The position numbers and the translations under genes were made by a program. A DNA stretch of 12,797 nt from Planctomycetota bacterium (GTDB taxonomy: Bacteria; Planctomycetota; Phycisphaerae; WQYP01), in contig JAKCCC010000016.1 in NCBI GenBank assembly GCA_021838985.1, forward strand, positions 1 through 12,797, given 5' to 3'. Positions 5,018-12,797 of the stretch are shown in pieces (positions within the stretch are counted from its first letter, which is position 1; each line of letters opens with the position of its first letter). A model generated the notes under the pieces. It was not told the DNA's origin, made no database searches, and saw nothing but the letters and a program-made list of their open reading frames with translations.

Positions 5018-8000
5018 TTATGCCCACATATCTTTTATATCTTCGTGTCTTCCCGCCACGGCTGATCCCGAGGCCTCCGGGTTTCCCTTGGCGATCGGGA
5101 GGTCCTGCTTGCGACCGGCGGGGGCGGTGAGCATGTTCCGCAATACATTCATCAATGTGTCACCCTCGAAATAGGCCGGCGGTAGACGCAGGTGAATCGA
5201 CTTTTCATCGACCGGGCGGACGACACCGGGGGCCTTCTGCAGCAGAGGACCCAGCTTGGATAAATCCTGGAGCGTGAAAATTAGGTCCGGCCTATGGCTG
5301 ATGATGCTCACAATGCCCCAGCCCACCGCCAGGACCCGCAGCTCGGCCAGCGCGAAGAGCGTTTCGGCGGCCTTCGGCAACGGACCGAAGGCATCCCGGA
5401 TGTCCTGCCGCCACGCGGCCAGCGTTTCCGCGCTGTGGCAGCGCGAAAGACGACGATACAGTTCCATGCGTTGCTTTTCACTGCTGACATACGTGCGTGG
5501 CAGGCTGCCGGTGACGCCCAGATCCAGATTCACCTCCGGCGGCTGCTCCAGCGGCAGGTTCTGAACCCGCTTGACCGCCTGCTCGAGCAGCTGGCAGTAC
5601 AACTCGTAGCCGACCGCGGCGATATGGCCCGACTGTTCCTGGCCGAGCAGATTACCGGCGCCGCGAATTTCCAGGTCACGCAGGGCGATTTTAAACCCCG
5701 CCCCTAGGGAAGCGTATTCCTCCATTGCTTTCAGACGCTTGGCGGCGGTATCGCTGATGGCTTTATCGGCGCTCAACACCAGATAACAGTACGCCCGGTG
5801 GTGGGAACGGCCCACGCGGCCGCGTAACTGATGCAGGTCACCTAAGCCGAAATTTTCCGCCTCATGAATGAAAATGGTGTTGGCGGACGGAATATCCAGG
5901 CCGCTTTCAATGATCGTGGTGGAAACCAGAATATCCGCCTGACGGGTGACAAACCGGTGCATCACGTCCTCGAGTTCCTGATCGGGCATCTGGCCGTGGC
6001 CGATCACCACGCGGGCGTCGGGCACCAGACGTTGAATTTGCGCGGCCACCACGGCGATATTCCACACGCGGTTGTGCACAAAATAAATCTGGCCATCGCG
6101 GGCCAACTCCCGCTGCAGCGCTCGCTGGATTCGAGCCGCGTCCCAGGCCATGACTTCCGTCACCACGCTGCGGCGATCCCGCGGTGGCGTGGCCAGATTG
6201 GAGATATCACGAAGCCCCAGCAGGCTCATGTGCAGCGTGCGGGGAATCGGCGTGGCGGTCATGGTCAGCACGTCCACAGTCAGGCGCAGCTGTTTGAGGC
6301 GCTCCTTGTGCTCGACGCCGAAGCGCTGCTCTTCATCAATGACCACCAGCCCCAGATCGGCGAACTGGACATCGCGGCTCAGGAGCCGGTGCGTACCGAT
6401 CAGCACATCCACCCGCCCTTGGGCCGTGCGCTGGAGAATATCGCGGATGCGCTGCGCCGTTTTGAAGCGGGAAATACTTTCCACCACGAAGGGATAATCA
6501 CCCATGCGCTGCCGGAACGTGTTCTCATGTTGCTCCACCAGCACCGTGGTGGGCGCCAGCACCGCAACCTGCTTGCCGGCTTCGCAAACTTTAAATGCCG
6601 CCCGGATCGCCAGTTCGGTTTTTCCGTAGCCGACATCGCCGCATAGCAGGCGATCCATGGGGCGCGGCTGTTGCAGATCGGCCTTGATGGACTCCATGCA
6701 GCTGATCTGATCCGGGGTCGGTTGAAAGGGGAAGGCGTTTTCAAATTCCTTCATCCACAGCGTATCCGTAGGATAGGCCACGCCCGGAAATTGCCGCCGC
6801 GCCGCCTGGGTTTGCAGCATGTCCGTGGCGAGTTGCTCGAGCGCTTCGGAAACTTTTTCCTTCTGTTTGGCCCAGGAACTGCCGCCCAGCACTGACAAAG
6901 GAGGCCGACCCTGCGCCCCTCCGACATATTTTTGCACCAGGTGAATCTGCGTGATGGGCACGTGCAACGTGGCATCACGCGCGAAAACCAGCGTCAGATA
7001 TTCCAGGGAACGGCCGTCGCGGCTTAAGTTGCTGATGCCCTGGTACCGGGCGATACCGTGCTGGACATGCACCACGTAGTCGCCGGCCGCCAGATCGAGG
7101 AAATGGTCCAGCGGCCGGGCGCCCGGCAGGCCGCGCAGACGCCGCTTCTGGTGATAGCGGTGGAACAGTTCGTGATGGGCCAGCAAAATCAGCCAGCGGC
7201 CATCTTCGCGCGCTGGGACCGCCGGGGGGCGGCTTGGTACGGCGGGCTGGGAGTCCTTTGCGGGCCGCACCGGCGTTGCTGCTTTAGGAGACGGCGCGGG
7301 CGTTTCGCCGGCGCTGACGGCGCCATGGGAACCCAAGGCCCGCGCCCCCGCGGGGCCAGGGCTAGAAGCATGGTCACGGTCCCCGATTACGGCAGAGGGG
7401 GCCGCTTCATCCAGCCGCCAGCGAAACCCCTGCGCCAGATCGCCGATGGGCATGGCCACCTTTTCCTGAATGCCGGGATGCTTCACGTGCAGTAAATCCC
7501 GCAGACGGTTGCGTTCCGAGCTGTTCTGACATACCACCACGACTTGGTTTTCCGCCGCCAGTGCGGCCAACTCCGCCAATGCCGCATCGGGTTGAGTATC
7601 GAACTGCTCAACCGATTGGCAGGGCAGACGAAGCGTGGATTCGGTGGCGGGGGCAAATTGATGTATCTGGGCCCATGCTAAATCCTGGGCCTGGCGAAAC
7701 ACCGCCGCCGGCGGATAAATGCCGCGCGCATCGGAGAGGCGGTCAAAATAGCTGCGGCCCTGCTCCTGAATTTCAGCCGGCTCGATGAACCAGATAATAG
7801 TGTCGCGCGGCAATAATGAGAGAAAACTCACGGTTCTTTCCACCGGCCAGGCGACGCTCTGTTCCAGGCCGGCCAGACGCACGGTGGAAATATCGGCGGA
7901 AGGGGAAAGCGTTTCCGGATCAAAGCCATGCATCCGCTCGATCCCCTCGCCGAAAAACTGCAGGCGCACCGGCTGCGCCGCCGCGACAGGCCAGACGTCG

Positions 8001-8563
8001 ATAATTTCACCCCGCACCGCGAAATCTCCCGGATTTTCCACCGCGTCCAGGCGCGTGTAGCGGTGTCTCGCCAACCAGGCGATTAAGGCATCGCGGCGGG
8101 TATTTTCCGTGGCCGCGCCGGCCCGCAGTGTGACGACTTGTTCCGCCAGCAGGCTCTGATCGGGGCAGGGTTGCATCAGGGCTTGAATGGGGGCGAGCAG
8201 GAATTGCGGGCGCCGGCCGCAGCTCAAGTCTGCGGCCAGTTCCAGCCGCTGCGCCGCCAATTCCTGGGACAGATTCGATTCTCCCGGCAGAACCTCATGG
8301 GCGGGGAACAATTCGCTCCGGGCGTCTGGGCGAAAGTAGGCCAGTTGCTCGAGGGCATCGTCGGCTTCATCCAGATGCGCGTGTACCACCAAAACCGGTC
8401 GGTTCAAACGCCGCTGCACACCCGCCGCCAACAGCAGCGCGCAGCTTCCCCACTGCCCGGTGGCGCCAACGTGTCGCTGCGCTACCAGTTCGTCGGCAAT
8501 ACGGGCGAGTACGGCGGATTCGTACACTCCCCGTAGCTCGTCGGGAATGCCCGGCGACTCCAT
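5018..8563 (-). CDS. mfd: Transcription-repair coupling factor Mfd
   Basis: Mfd is a DNA translocase that removes RNA polymerase stalled at lesions and recruits UvrA for nucleotide excision repair. From ATG 8563 it has 1181 residues, normal for the family. Visible parts: the N-terminal UvrB-like module (about 1-385), the RNAP-interacting domain (VVHVQHGIARYQG at 497-509), then the helicase core with Walker A GDVGYGKTE (642-650), DEEQRFG (743-749), TMTATPIPRTLH (767-778), STTIIESGLDIP (881-892) and QLRGRVGRS (912-920). The RecG-like TRG segment (954-975) and the C-terminal TRCF domain from about 1020 follow. A Pro/Ala-rich linker of about 60 residues (390-452) interrupts the last part of the N-terminal region. 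The frame stays open to 8911, but that extension runs through repeat copy 3 and lacks homology. ATGs at 8626, 8632 and 8752 are alternatives, and none has a good Shine-Dalgarno site. The last ~18 residues look repeat-derived. Confidence 0.95.
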   Translation of the reverse strand: MESPGIPDELRGVYESAVLARIADELVAQRHVGATGQWGSCALLLAAGVQRRLNRPVLVVHAHLDEADDALEQLAYFRPDARSELFPAHEVLPGESNLSQELAAQRLELAADLSCGRRPQFLLAPIQALMQPCPDQSLLAEQVVTLRAGAATENTRRDALIAWLARHRYTRLDAVENPGDFAVRGEIIDVWPVAAAQPVRLQFFGEGIERMHGFDPETLSPSADISTVRLAGLEQSVAWPVERTVSFLSLLPRDTIIWFIEPAEIQEQGRSYFDRLSDARGIYPPAAVFRQAQDLAWAQIHQFAPATESTLRLPCQSVEQFDTQPDAALAELAALAAENQVVVVCQNSSERNRLRDLLHVKHPGIQEKVAMPIGDLAQGFRWRLDEAAPSAVIGDRDHASSPGPAGARALGSHGAVSAGETPAPSPKAATPVRPAKDSQPAVPSRPPAVPAREDGRWLILLAHHELFHRYHQKRRLRGLPGARPLDHFLDLAAGDYVVHVQHGIARYQGISNLSRDGRSLEYLTLVFARDATLHVPITQIHLVQKYVGGAQGRPPLSVLGGSSWAKQKEKVSEALEQLATDMLQTQAARRQFPGVAYPTDTLWMKEFENAFPFQPTPDQISCMESIKADLQQPRPMDRLLCGDVGYGKTELAIRAAFKVCEAGKQVAVLAPTTVLVEQHENTFRQRMGDYPFVVESISRFKTAQRIRDILQRTAQGRVDVLIGTHRLLSRDVQFADLGLVVIDEEQRFGVEHKERLKQLRLTVDVLTMTATPIPRTLHMSLLGLRDISNLATPPRDRRSVVTEVMAWDAARIQRALQRELARDGQIYFVHNRVWNIAVVAAQIQRLVPDARVVIGHGQMPDQELEDVMHRFVTRQADILVSTTIIESGLDIPSANTIFIHEAENFGLGDLHQLRGRVGRSHHRAYCYLVLSADKAISDTAAKRLKAMEEYASLGAGFKIALRDLEIRGAGNLLGQEQSGHIAAVGYELYCQLLEQAVKRVQNLPLEQPPEVNLDLGVTGSLPRTYVSSEKQRMELYRRLSRCHSAETLAAWRQDIRDAFGPLPKAAETLFALAELRVLAVGWGIVSIISHRPDLIFTLQDLSKLGPLLQKAPGVVRPVDEKSIHLRLPPAYFEGDTLMNVLRNMLTAPAGRKQDLPIAKGNPEASGSAVAGRHEDIKDMWA

Positions 8564-8769
8564 AGAACATGGTTTAACGCCTCGCGGCCCGCCGGGCAAG
8601 CCTTCGGCGACCGATCTGGCGATCATTTTCATGACAGAAACTATCGCCGGCCCGCGGCGGCCTTGCCCAACCCCCTGCGGCCGGGCCTGCCGCGGCGGAA
8701 GCACAGCGACGCCTGAGCTCGACTTTTGCCGATTTTTAAGGGTGGCGGACATGCTCCCTTGGGTATAGA
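8564..8769. other. Leader region between mfd and element copy 3
   Basis: This ~200 bp stretch contains three in-frame ATGs for mfd (8626, 8632, 8752) but no family homology. AAGGGAG stands immediately before the ATG at 8752 on the minus strand, too close for a normal ribosome binding site. No promoter with both boxes is convincing. It is most likely the mfd 5' leader. Confidence 0.4.
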
Positions 8770-8895
8770 TACTACACACGGCTCTTATGGCGACGTACCG
8801 TTCGTCAAAGCAGAAGCGGCGTCCCGCCGCTTTTCGGGGCCAGATGCACGCTGACATGGCCCCTGGACTGTATCGTTCATAGCCGTGTGCGGTAT
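8770..8895 (+). repeat. Cloverleaf-like dispersed element, copy 3
   Basis: It starts TACTACACACGGCTC and ends CATAGCCGTGTGCGGTAT. It keeps GACG/CGTC around TACCGTT and the AAGCGGCG/CGCCGCTT hairpin. The second hairpin is GGGGCCA with TGGCCCC and has a larger loop. Flanking TATA-like bases on both sides could be a target duplication. It lacks the extended homology of copies 1 and 2. It lies 5' of mfd and 3' of the BatA-like gene. Confidence 0.8.
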
Positions 8896-8912
8896 AAATA
8901 CCACGCAGCACA

Positions 8913-8927
8913 GGCAGGTTGCCTGCC
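8913..8927 (-). terminator. GGCAGG/CCTGCC hairpin after the BatA-like gene
   Basis: GGCAGG (8913-8918) pairs with CCTGCC (8922-8927) over TTG, about 50 bp past the BatA-like stop. It may end the kinase/BatA-like transcript before mfd. No T-run is present. Similar GGCAGGCAACCTGCC-type palindromes are common intergenic repeats, by recollection. Confidence 0.35.
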
Positions 8928-8975
8928 CTACCTGAGGGGCACCTGTTGCCGCACTCCCCGAAAAATGAGTGACCC

Positions 8976-10388
8976 TCAGCGAAGCCCTGCGGGAGTGTAG
9001 CGCCATAACAAGCCGGCGGCGGCGACGGTCCACAGCGCAGCGCTCAATAGCCCCAGCCAAGGCGCCAGCAAATGCCAACCCGACGTGGAGGTAGCCATCG
9101 TCGACCGGGTGTTTCCGTGCTCGGATGTCTCGAGCCATAGGCTGCCGGAATCGCGTTGGGATTCTCCCTCTTCCTGCCGCCACCAGGTTCCGGCCACCGC
9201 CCGCCCCGCCCCGCCGACCACAGCCCGAACCAGGTTGGCGAAGAAAATGACAAAGCCGAGGTGCTGCGGCCAATCTGTAAATCGGGCCTGGGGCGGACTG
9301 GCCAGCCACAACCACCGGGTATGCGTATGGGCATCCGTGCACTCCGCCAACCACGACCGCGGACCAAGCCTAACCAGGGTTCGCCAATTGGGCCCAAGTC
9401 TCGCCGCAAAAAGCCGCCGCACGTGAACGGAGGCGAAGTGGACATGACTCAAAAGGGGACTGGCCGGTTGACCGATCGTTAGAGCTTCCCCGGGTGGCGG
9501 TTGGATGATGCCGCCGGGGATCATGTCCGGCGCCGCCGTGTGCCCGATGGCTAAAATGACGTCCGACTGCAAAATCCAGGGCGCGCTCCCGTGCCGCGTC
9601 AAAACGGTGAAGGTCGGCCTGGTGCCGGTTTCATTCCAGTGCGCGCCCGGCATCAGTCGCAGCAGGCGAACGAGCGCACGGGGCACGTGCCCGACAAGAT
9701 TGATATTAAACGGTGTGGCCACGGATCGGCGCGAGAGCACGGTTTGGGCCAGTACGTGGTGGCCGTGCTGGAGCCTTAATCGCACGATGTGGCCCGCGGC
9801 GAGATGCGTCCACGTAAAGCCCCGTGTCAGCCGGCGGCCAGGAACAGTTAAAGCCAGCGCCTGTCCACCGCCCCGAAATACCAAGCGATATTGCCGCCGC
9901 GGCAGGCGGTAGAGGCAGCGTACCCAAAGGTCGACCCTCTGGCTGGAAAGCGCTTGCAGCCGCGCGGCGTAGTCGCCCTGGGTTGACCTCGATCGACTCC
10001 GGCGGGTGATACGGATAGGTGCGCTTTTGCCTGGGGCGGGTGATGGAGGGGCGGACGGCCGGCGCCCCGTGGCAAGCGGGGCGGACGGTGGCAACGCCCG
10101 AGCGACAGCGTACAGGCGGATGGTCGGTTGCGGAGCTGGCTTAGCCCACCGCACCTGTGGCCCGGCCGCGGCCAACACCACCAGCACGGCGCCCGCGAAT
10201 ACGAACAGCCACAACCAATCCATCGCCTGGCGCCCCGCGGATGGAGCAGGCGCGGCCGGCGGAAAAAAGTCCAGCGCCGGAAACAGATAAGCCCGGCGCC
10301 GCCCCCGACCCAAGGCGGCCAAGCCCAGTATCAACACCGGCGCCAGCGCCCATAACCACAGCGGATCGACAAAACTTAATTCCATCAT
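8976..10388 (-). CDS. BatA-like membrane protein lacking a VWA domain
   Basis: The 470 aa protein has the layout of BatA-type (aerotolerance-regulator-like) membrane proteins. The N-terminus SFVDPLWLWALAPVLILGLA carries transmembrane segment 1 (about 10-27), and a second follows at 57-75. A soluble middle, Pro/Arg-rich at 95-135, follows. Then comes a segment typical of these proteins, DVILAIGHTAAPDMIPGG (276-293) and FTDWPQHLGFVIFFANLVRA (370-389), and a final transmembrane helix at 438-462. No von Willebrand A domain or MIDAS motif is present. The TGA stop of the upstream kinase overlaps this ATG (ATGA, 4 bp), so translation is probably coupled and the two products may work together at the membrane. 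A second ATG follows immediately at 10385. The exact role is unknown, and the family name rests on motif recognition only. Confidence 0.75.
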   Translation of the reverse strand: MMELSFVDPLWLWALAPVLILGLAALGRGRRRAYLFPALDFFPPAAPAPSAGRQAMDWLWLFVFAGAVLVVLAAAGPQVRWAKPAPQPTIRLYAVARALPPSAPLATGRRPSAPPSPAPGKSAPIRITRRSRSRSTQGDYAARLQALSSQRVDLWVRCLYRLPRRQYRLVFRGGGQALALTVPGRRLTRGFTWTHLAAGHIVRLRLQHGHHVLAQTVLSRRSVATPFNINLVGHVPRALVRLLRLMPGAHWNETGTRPTFTVLTRHGSAPWILQSDVILAIGHTAAPDMIPGGIIQPPPGEALTIGQPASPLLSHVHFASVHVRRLFAARLGPNWRTLVRLGPRSWLAECTDAHTHTRWLWLASPPQARFTDWPQHLGFVIFFANLVRAVVGGAGRAVAGTWWRQEEGESQRDSGSLWLETSEHGNTRSTMATSTSGWHLLAPWLGLLSAALWTVAAAGLLWRYTPAGLR

Positions 10389-12445
10389 GGTCCGGCGGTA
10401 TGCGCCGCGGCTGGCTCGGTGGGCTTAGGCGCGGAAACCACCGGCTGCTCCTGGCTAAACGGCAGCAGCATCTGGACCTGGGTTCCCCGCGGCAGCGGCT
10501 GGATCCGCACCGTCCCGCCGTGCAGCTCCACAAACCGCCGGACAATCGCCAACCCCAGCCCCAAGCCGCTGCTCTTCTCCTCGGCGGTGGGGCTTTGATG
10601 GCGCAGAACGTCCCCGCCGGTGCGAAACGGTTCGAAAAGTTCCTCGAGCACCTGCGCCGGCAGCCCGGGGCCGGAATCCTCCACCAGAATTTCGAGCAGG
10701 TCACCAAATGTCGCGTGCGCGGTCAATCGAATCGTCGAGCCATCCGGCGAAAAGCGGCTGGCGTTGCTGAGCACATTAGTCAAGGCGTCGGCGATTTTGT
10801 CTGGATCGCCGTCAAATTCCGGCAGAGTCGGGGGGACGGAGATATCCAGTTGTTGCCGGCGGGCGGCAAAAAAGACGCGGCTTTGGGCGCCGGTCTCAAG
10901 GATCAACTGCCGAACATCGAAACGCTGGCGATGCAGCTGCGTGGAAAAGCGGTTCGACTCCACCAGTTTGGTAAGATCGGTGACGATCTTTTCCAGGCGT
11001 GCCGTGGCGGCGCTGATATTGTCCAGATACAGCGGCCAATACACCGTGGAATCACCGCTCCGCGGATCGGACGCCTGGGCGGCGGGGGCCGCCAAGCCGG
11101 CCCGGGTCAGCTGGCGCCGCAGCAGCGTCACCGCCGCACGGATGCGGGTCACGGGCGTGCGGAGTTCGTGCGCCGCCAGATCGATGAAACGCTTTTTCGC
11201 CTGGTCGCTTTGTTCGAGCTTATTACGATGCTGTTGCAGGCGCCGTGTCATCTGTTCGAAATCGCGGGCCAGGTCGGCCAGCTCGTCGTCGTGGAAAAGC
11301 GCGTGGCGCCTCTCGCCTGGGGACAGCAGCCGCACGTTCAACTGGCCGCGACCGATGGCCGCGGTGGCCTGGCGCAACGCCGCCACCGGCGCCACGAATT
11401 CGCGCTGGCTGATGATGAATCCAATCAGAAACAGCCCCACAATCAGCAGCAGTCCAGCGCAGCCGATTATGCGCGCCTGGATCAGGATTGGCGCCAGCAC
11501 CAGGGTCGCCGGCTGGCTGACCAATACGGACCAGGCTGGACCATGGATCCGACCATGCGCTGCCGAGACCAGATGCGACAGATGCACCCGGGCATGGCCG
11601 ATCACGACACCGGCCAGCAGATTCTCCAACCAGCCCAGCCCGTGAATAGGCGGTCTGGCTTGCGCGAAGTGCCGTTGAGCCAGCGCCGCCTGCTTCGCGC
11701 TGCCGGCCAGCAGGACGGTCCGTTTCTGCTGACGGTCGTAAATTTGGACCGTGGCTCGGCTTAATAAGCGGTGCGTCTGAAGACGGCGGCGCAAAGCATC
11801 GAAAGTCATCGTCTCTTGGATATAGCCAAGCGGAGCCAGGCTCTGGCGGGAATCAATTGGTATGACCAGCACCACGGCCGCGGCGCCTGTGGATGGGGCT
11901 TGGCGCACCGCACGGATATAGATCTCGTTACGACGGCGCCGTAAAAGCGCGCTGGAAAAAGGTTTAGCTTCGGCCAGAAATCGCCGTGGCGGAACGTCGG
12001 CGGCAATCAGATTTCCATAGCGATCCGTGACTACAAAGTGCGCCGGTCCGGCGTTGCGGCCACCGATCAGGCGCAGACGATAGGCCAGGGGATTATGCAG
12101 AATGCTGTTCATAGAAGACGCAGGCTGGCTGATGTCCGGCGCCCTGCCCGCCGGGACGGCAGCCGCCACGCGGCTAACCCCCGCGCCGTGCCGCGTATCC
12201 TGCTGGCGTACATACGCCACGACGGCCGGCAACCGGGCGAACAGGTTGAGCCGCTGAAGTTCGGCCGCCAACCGTTGGGACACAGCTTGGGCGCAGGAAT
12301 AGGCGACAATGCCGTACGTGTGGCGCAGCGTTTCCACGCGCGTGCGGGCACCCAGGCCGACGAGGGTCAGCAGACTGATGGCTAGCGGCAGCAGGCCCAC
12401 CATGACCAGCGTGCCGACGATTTTGCGCCGGATGGTCAGGCGCAT
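10385..12445 (-). CDS. Membrane sensor histidine kinase (extracytoplasmic sensor, HAMP, HisKA, HATPase)
   Basis: This is a two-component sensor kinase of about 686 aa. Transmembrane 1 is at about 10-32 and transmembrane 2 at 322-347, enclosing a ~290-residue extracytoplasmic region with FVVTDRYGNLIAA (138-150), typical of Cache/PAS-like sensor folds. HAMP follows at about 350-407 and the H-box AAHELRTPVTRI has His427 as the phospho-acceptor. The ATPase domain shows N-box NVLSNASRFSPDG (558-570), G1 DSGPGLP (591-597), FEPFRTGG (605-612) and G2 SSGLGLGLAI (626-635). Residue numbers count from the upstream ATG at 12448. The second ATG at 12445 is preferred because GAGG lies 5 nt upstream of it but only 2 nt from the first. 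No response regulator is encoded in the window, so the partner is elsewhere. The frame overlaps the BatA-like gene by 4 bp. A small hairpin (12458-12470) lies in the leader. Confidence 0.93.
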   Translation of the reverse strand: MRLTIRRKIVGTLVMVGLLPLAISLLTLVGLGARTRVETLRHTYGIVAYSCAQAVSQRLAAELQRLNLFARLPAVVAYVRQQDTRHGAGVSRVAAAVPAGRAPDISQPASSMNSILHNPLAYRLRLIGGRNAGPAHFVVTDRYGNLIAADVPPRRFLAEAKPFSSALLRRRRNEIYIRAVRQAPSTGAAAVVLVIPIDSRQSLAPLGYIQETMTFDALRRRLQTHRLLSRATVQIYDRQQKRTVLLAGSAKQAALAQRHFAQARPPIHGLGWLENLLAGVVIGHARVHLSHLVSAAHGRIHGPAWSVLVSQPATLVLAPILIQARIIGCAGLLLIVGLFLIGFIISQREFVAPVAALRQATAAIGRGQLNVRLLSPGERRHALFHDDELADLARDFEQMTRRLQQHRNKLEQSDQAKKRFIDLAAHELRTPVTRIRAAVTLLRRQLTRAGLAAPAAQASDPRSGDSTVYWPLYLDNISAATARLEKIVTDLTKLVESNRFSTQLHRQRFDVRQLILETGAQSRVFFAARRQQLDISVPPTLPEFDGDPDKIADALTNVLSNASRFSPDGSTIRLTAHATFGDLLEILVEDSGPGLPAQVLEELFEPFRTGGDVLRHQSPTAEEKSSGLGLGLAIVRRFVELHGGTVRIQPLPRGTQVQMLLPFSQEQPVVSAPKPTEPAAAHTAGP

Positions 12446-12478
12446 CATGGCCTCGCTTGCTCAACGAGCATTCTATTT

Positions 12479-12507
12479 ATCATATCTCCGCGCCGCGCCC
12501 ATCGCCA
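12479..12507 (-). promoter_or_regulatory. Candidate promoter for the kinase/BatA-like operon
   Basis: On the minus strand TATGAT (12484-12479, 5 of 6 consensus) lies 17 bp after TGGCGA (12507-12502, 3 of 6). It would start transcription near 12472, giving a short leader. It lies between element copy 4 and the start codon, so the element is outside the transcript if this promoter is used. Confidence 0.4.
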
Positions 12508-12547
12508 TCACTGGAAGCCCCTGCGCACCGCCTGCGGCGCGGTCGTA

Positions 12548-12670
12548 TATTACACACGGCTCTTATTGAGGCGTACCGTTCGTCAAAGTAGAAGCGGCAT
12601 CTCGCCGCTTTTCCGGGCCAGAGGCACGCGGGCTTGGCCCCTGGAATGTATCATTAATAGCCGTGTGCGG
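12548..12670 (+). repeat. Cloverleaf-like dispersed element, copy 4
   Basis: It starts TATTACACACGGCTC and ends AATAGCCGTGTGCGG. The first stem is GGCG/CGTC (a G-T pair replaces A-T). The AAGCGGC/GCCGCTT hairpin has a widened ATCTC loop, and GGGCCA/TGGCCC forms the second hairpin. The right edge loses the TATA end seen in copy 3. It lies about 100 bp 5' of the kinase gene. Confidence 0.8.
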
Positions 12671-12797
12671 CAGCGATTCCGCAAAGAGGGTAGCCGCGCG
12701 TTGAGCTGAGCCGCCAGGGGCGGGCGGTTGGTGGGGGCCGGTCTTTCCGGGAGCAGATTCGCATTCGGCGGGGGCTTGACAGGCCGCCCGCTTTCTT
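12671..12797. other. Right-edge sequence, no confident gene
   Basis: No start codon with homology is visible. One minus-strand frame is open from the window edge with a coding-like GC third position (peptide VKPPPNANLLPERPAPTN), then runs into element copy 4 and stops there. It could be the 3' end of a gene lying further right, but the evidence is thin. TTGACA at 12776-12781 could be a rightward -35 box, but its -10 would be outside the window. Confidence 0.3.

Noticed and set aside
5864..6646. 260-codon plus-strand open frame
   Set aside because: It lies opposite the helicase core of mfd and its His/Gln-rich product has no recognisable motif, so it is a shadow frame.
8564..8911. N-terminal extension of Mfd through element copy 3
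   Set aside because: The extra 116 residues come from the repeat and leader. Similar peptides (RRFYFDERYV) arise from the other copies simply because the DNA is conserved.
10157..11764. 535-codon plus-strand open frame
   Set aside because: It is antisense to the kinase and BatA-like genes, which have clear domain motifs. Long antisense frames are expected in GC-rich DNA, and it shows no family motif.

Overview
The window is a high-GC bacterial chromosome segment, most likely from a planctomycete or a related PVC-group bacterium. That placement is inferred from the gene types (a eukaryote-like UDP-sugar pyrophosphorylase, an enlarged RNase HII-like protein, a BatA-like membrane protein beside a histidine kinase) and from the palindrome-rich intergenic DNA. 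No rRNA, tRNA or other direct taxonomic marker is present.

Layout from left to right. Positions 348-1 (-) hold the N-terminal part of succinyl-CoA ligase beta (sucC), cut by the window edge. Divergent from it lies a small double-CxxC protein of unknown function (537-1112, +) with a good sigma70-type promoter. After a 300 bp gap with a 23 bp tandem repeat and a second promoter comes a UDPGP/UAP-family uridylyltransferase (1412-2845, +). Then follows about 580 bp of hairpin-rich non-coding DNA, an RNase HII-like gene (3428-4414, +), and another 600 bp of non-coding DNA. The remaining genes are on the minus strand: mfd (8563-5018), a BatA-like membrane protein without a von Willebrand domain (10388-8976), and a two-transmembrane sensor histidine kinase (12445-10385) that overlaps the BatA-like gene by 4 bp and is probably co-transcribed with it.

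The most unusual content is non-coding. A compact element of about 125 bp occurs four times (3138-3264, 4502-4622, 8770-8895, 12548-12670), always between genes. Each copy has imperfect terminal inverted repeats sharing CACACGGCT and up to three internal hairpins, so it could fold like a cloverleaf. Two copies sit inside a larger repeat of about 325 bp whose arms lie in inverted orientation directly on either side of the RNase HII-like gene. A separate smaller cassette with the invariant string GCGTAGTTTAGTC, followed by a hairpin whose stem changes while pairing is kept, occurs three times next to these arms. The three element copies lying 5' of genes all have the same orientation relative to the downstream gene.

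Functionally the genes are mostly housekeeping: TCA cycle, nucleotide-sugar synthesis, R-loop or ribonucleotide processing, transcription-coupled repair, and a membrane signalling pair. They do not form one operon or an obvious defence system. If there is an undescribed system here, the best candidates are the structured repeat family and its association with the non-canonical RNase HII-like gene.
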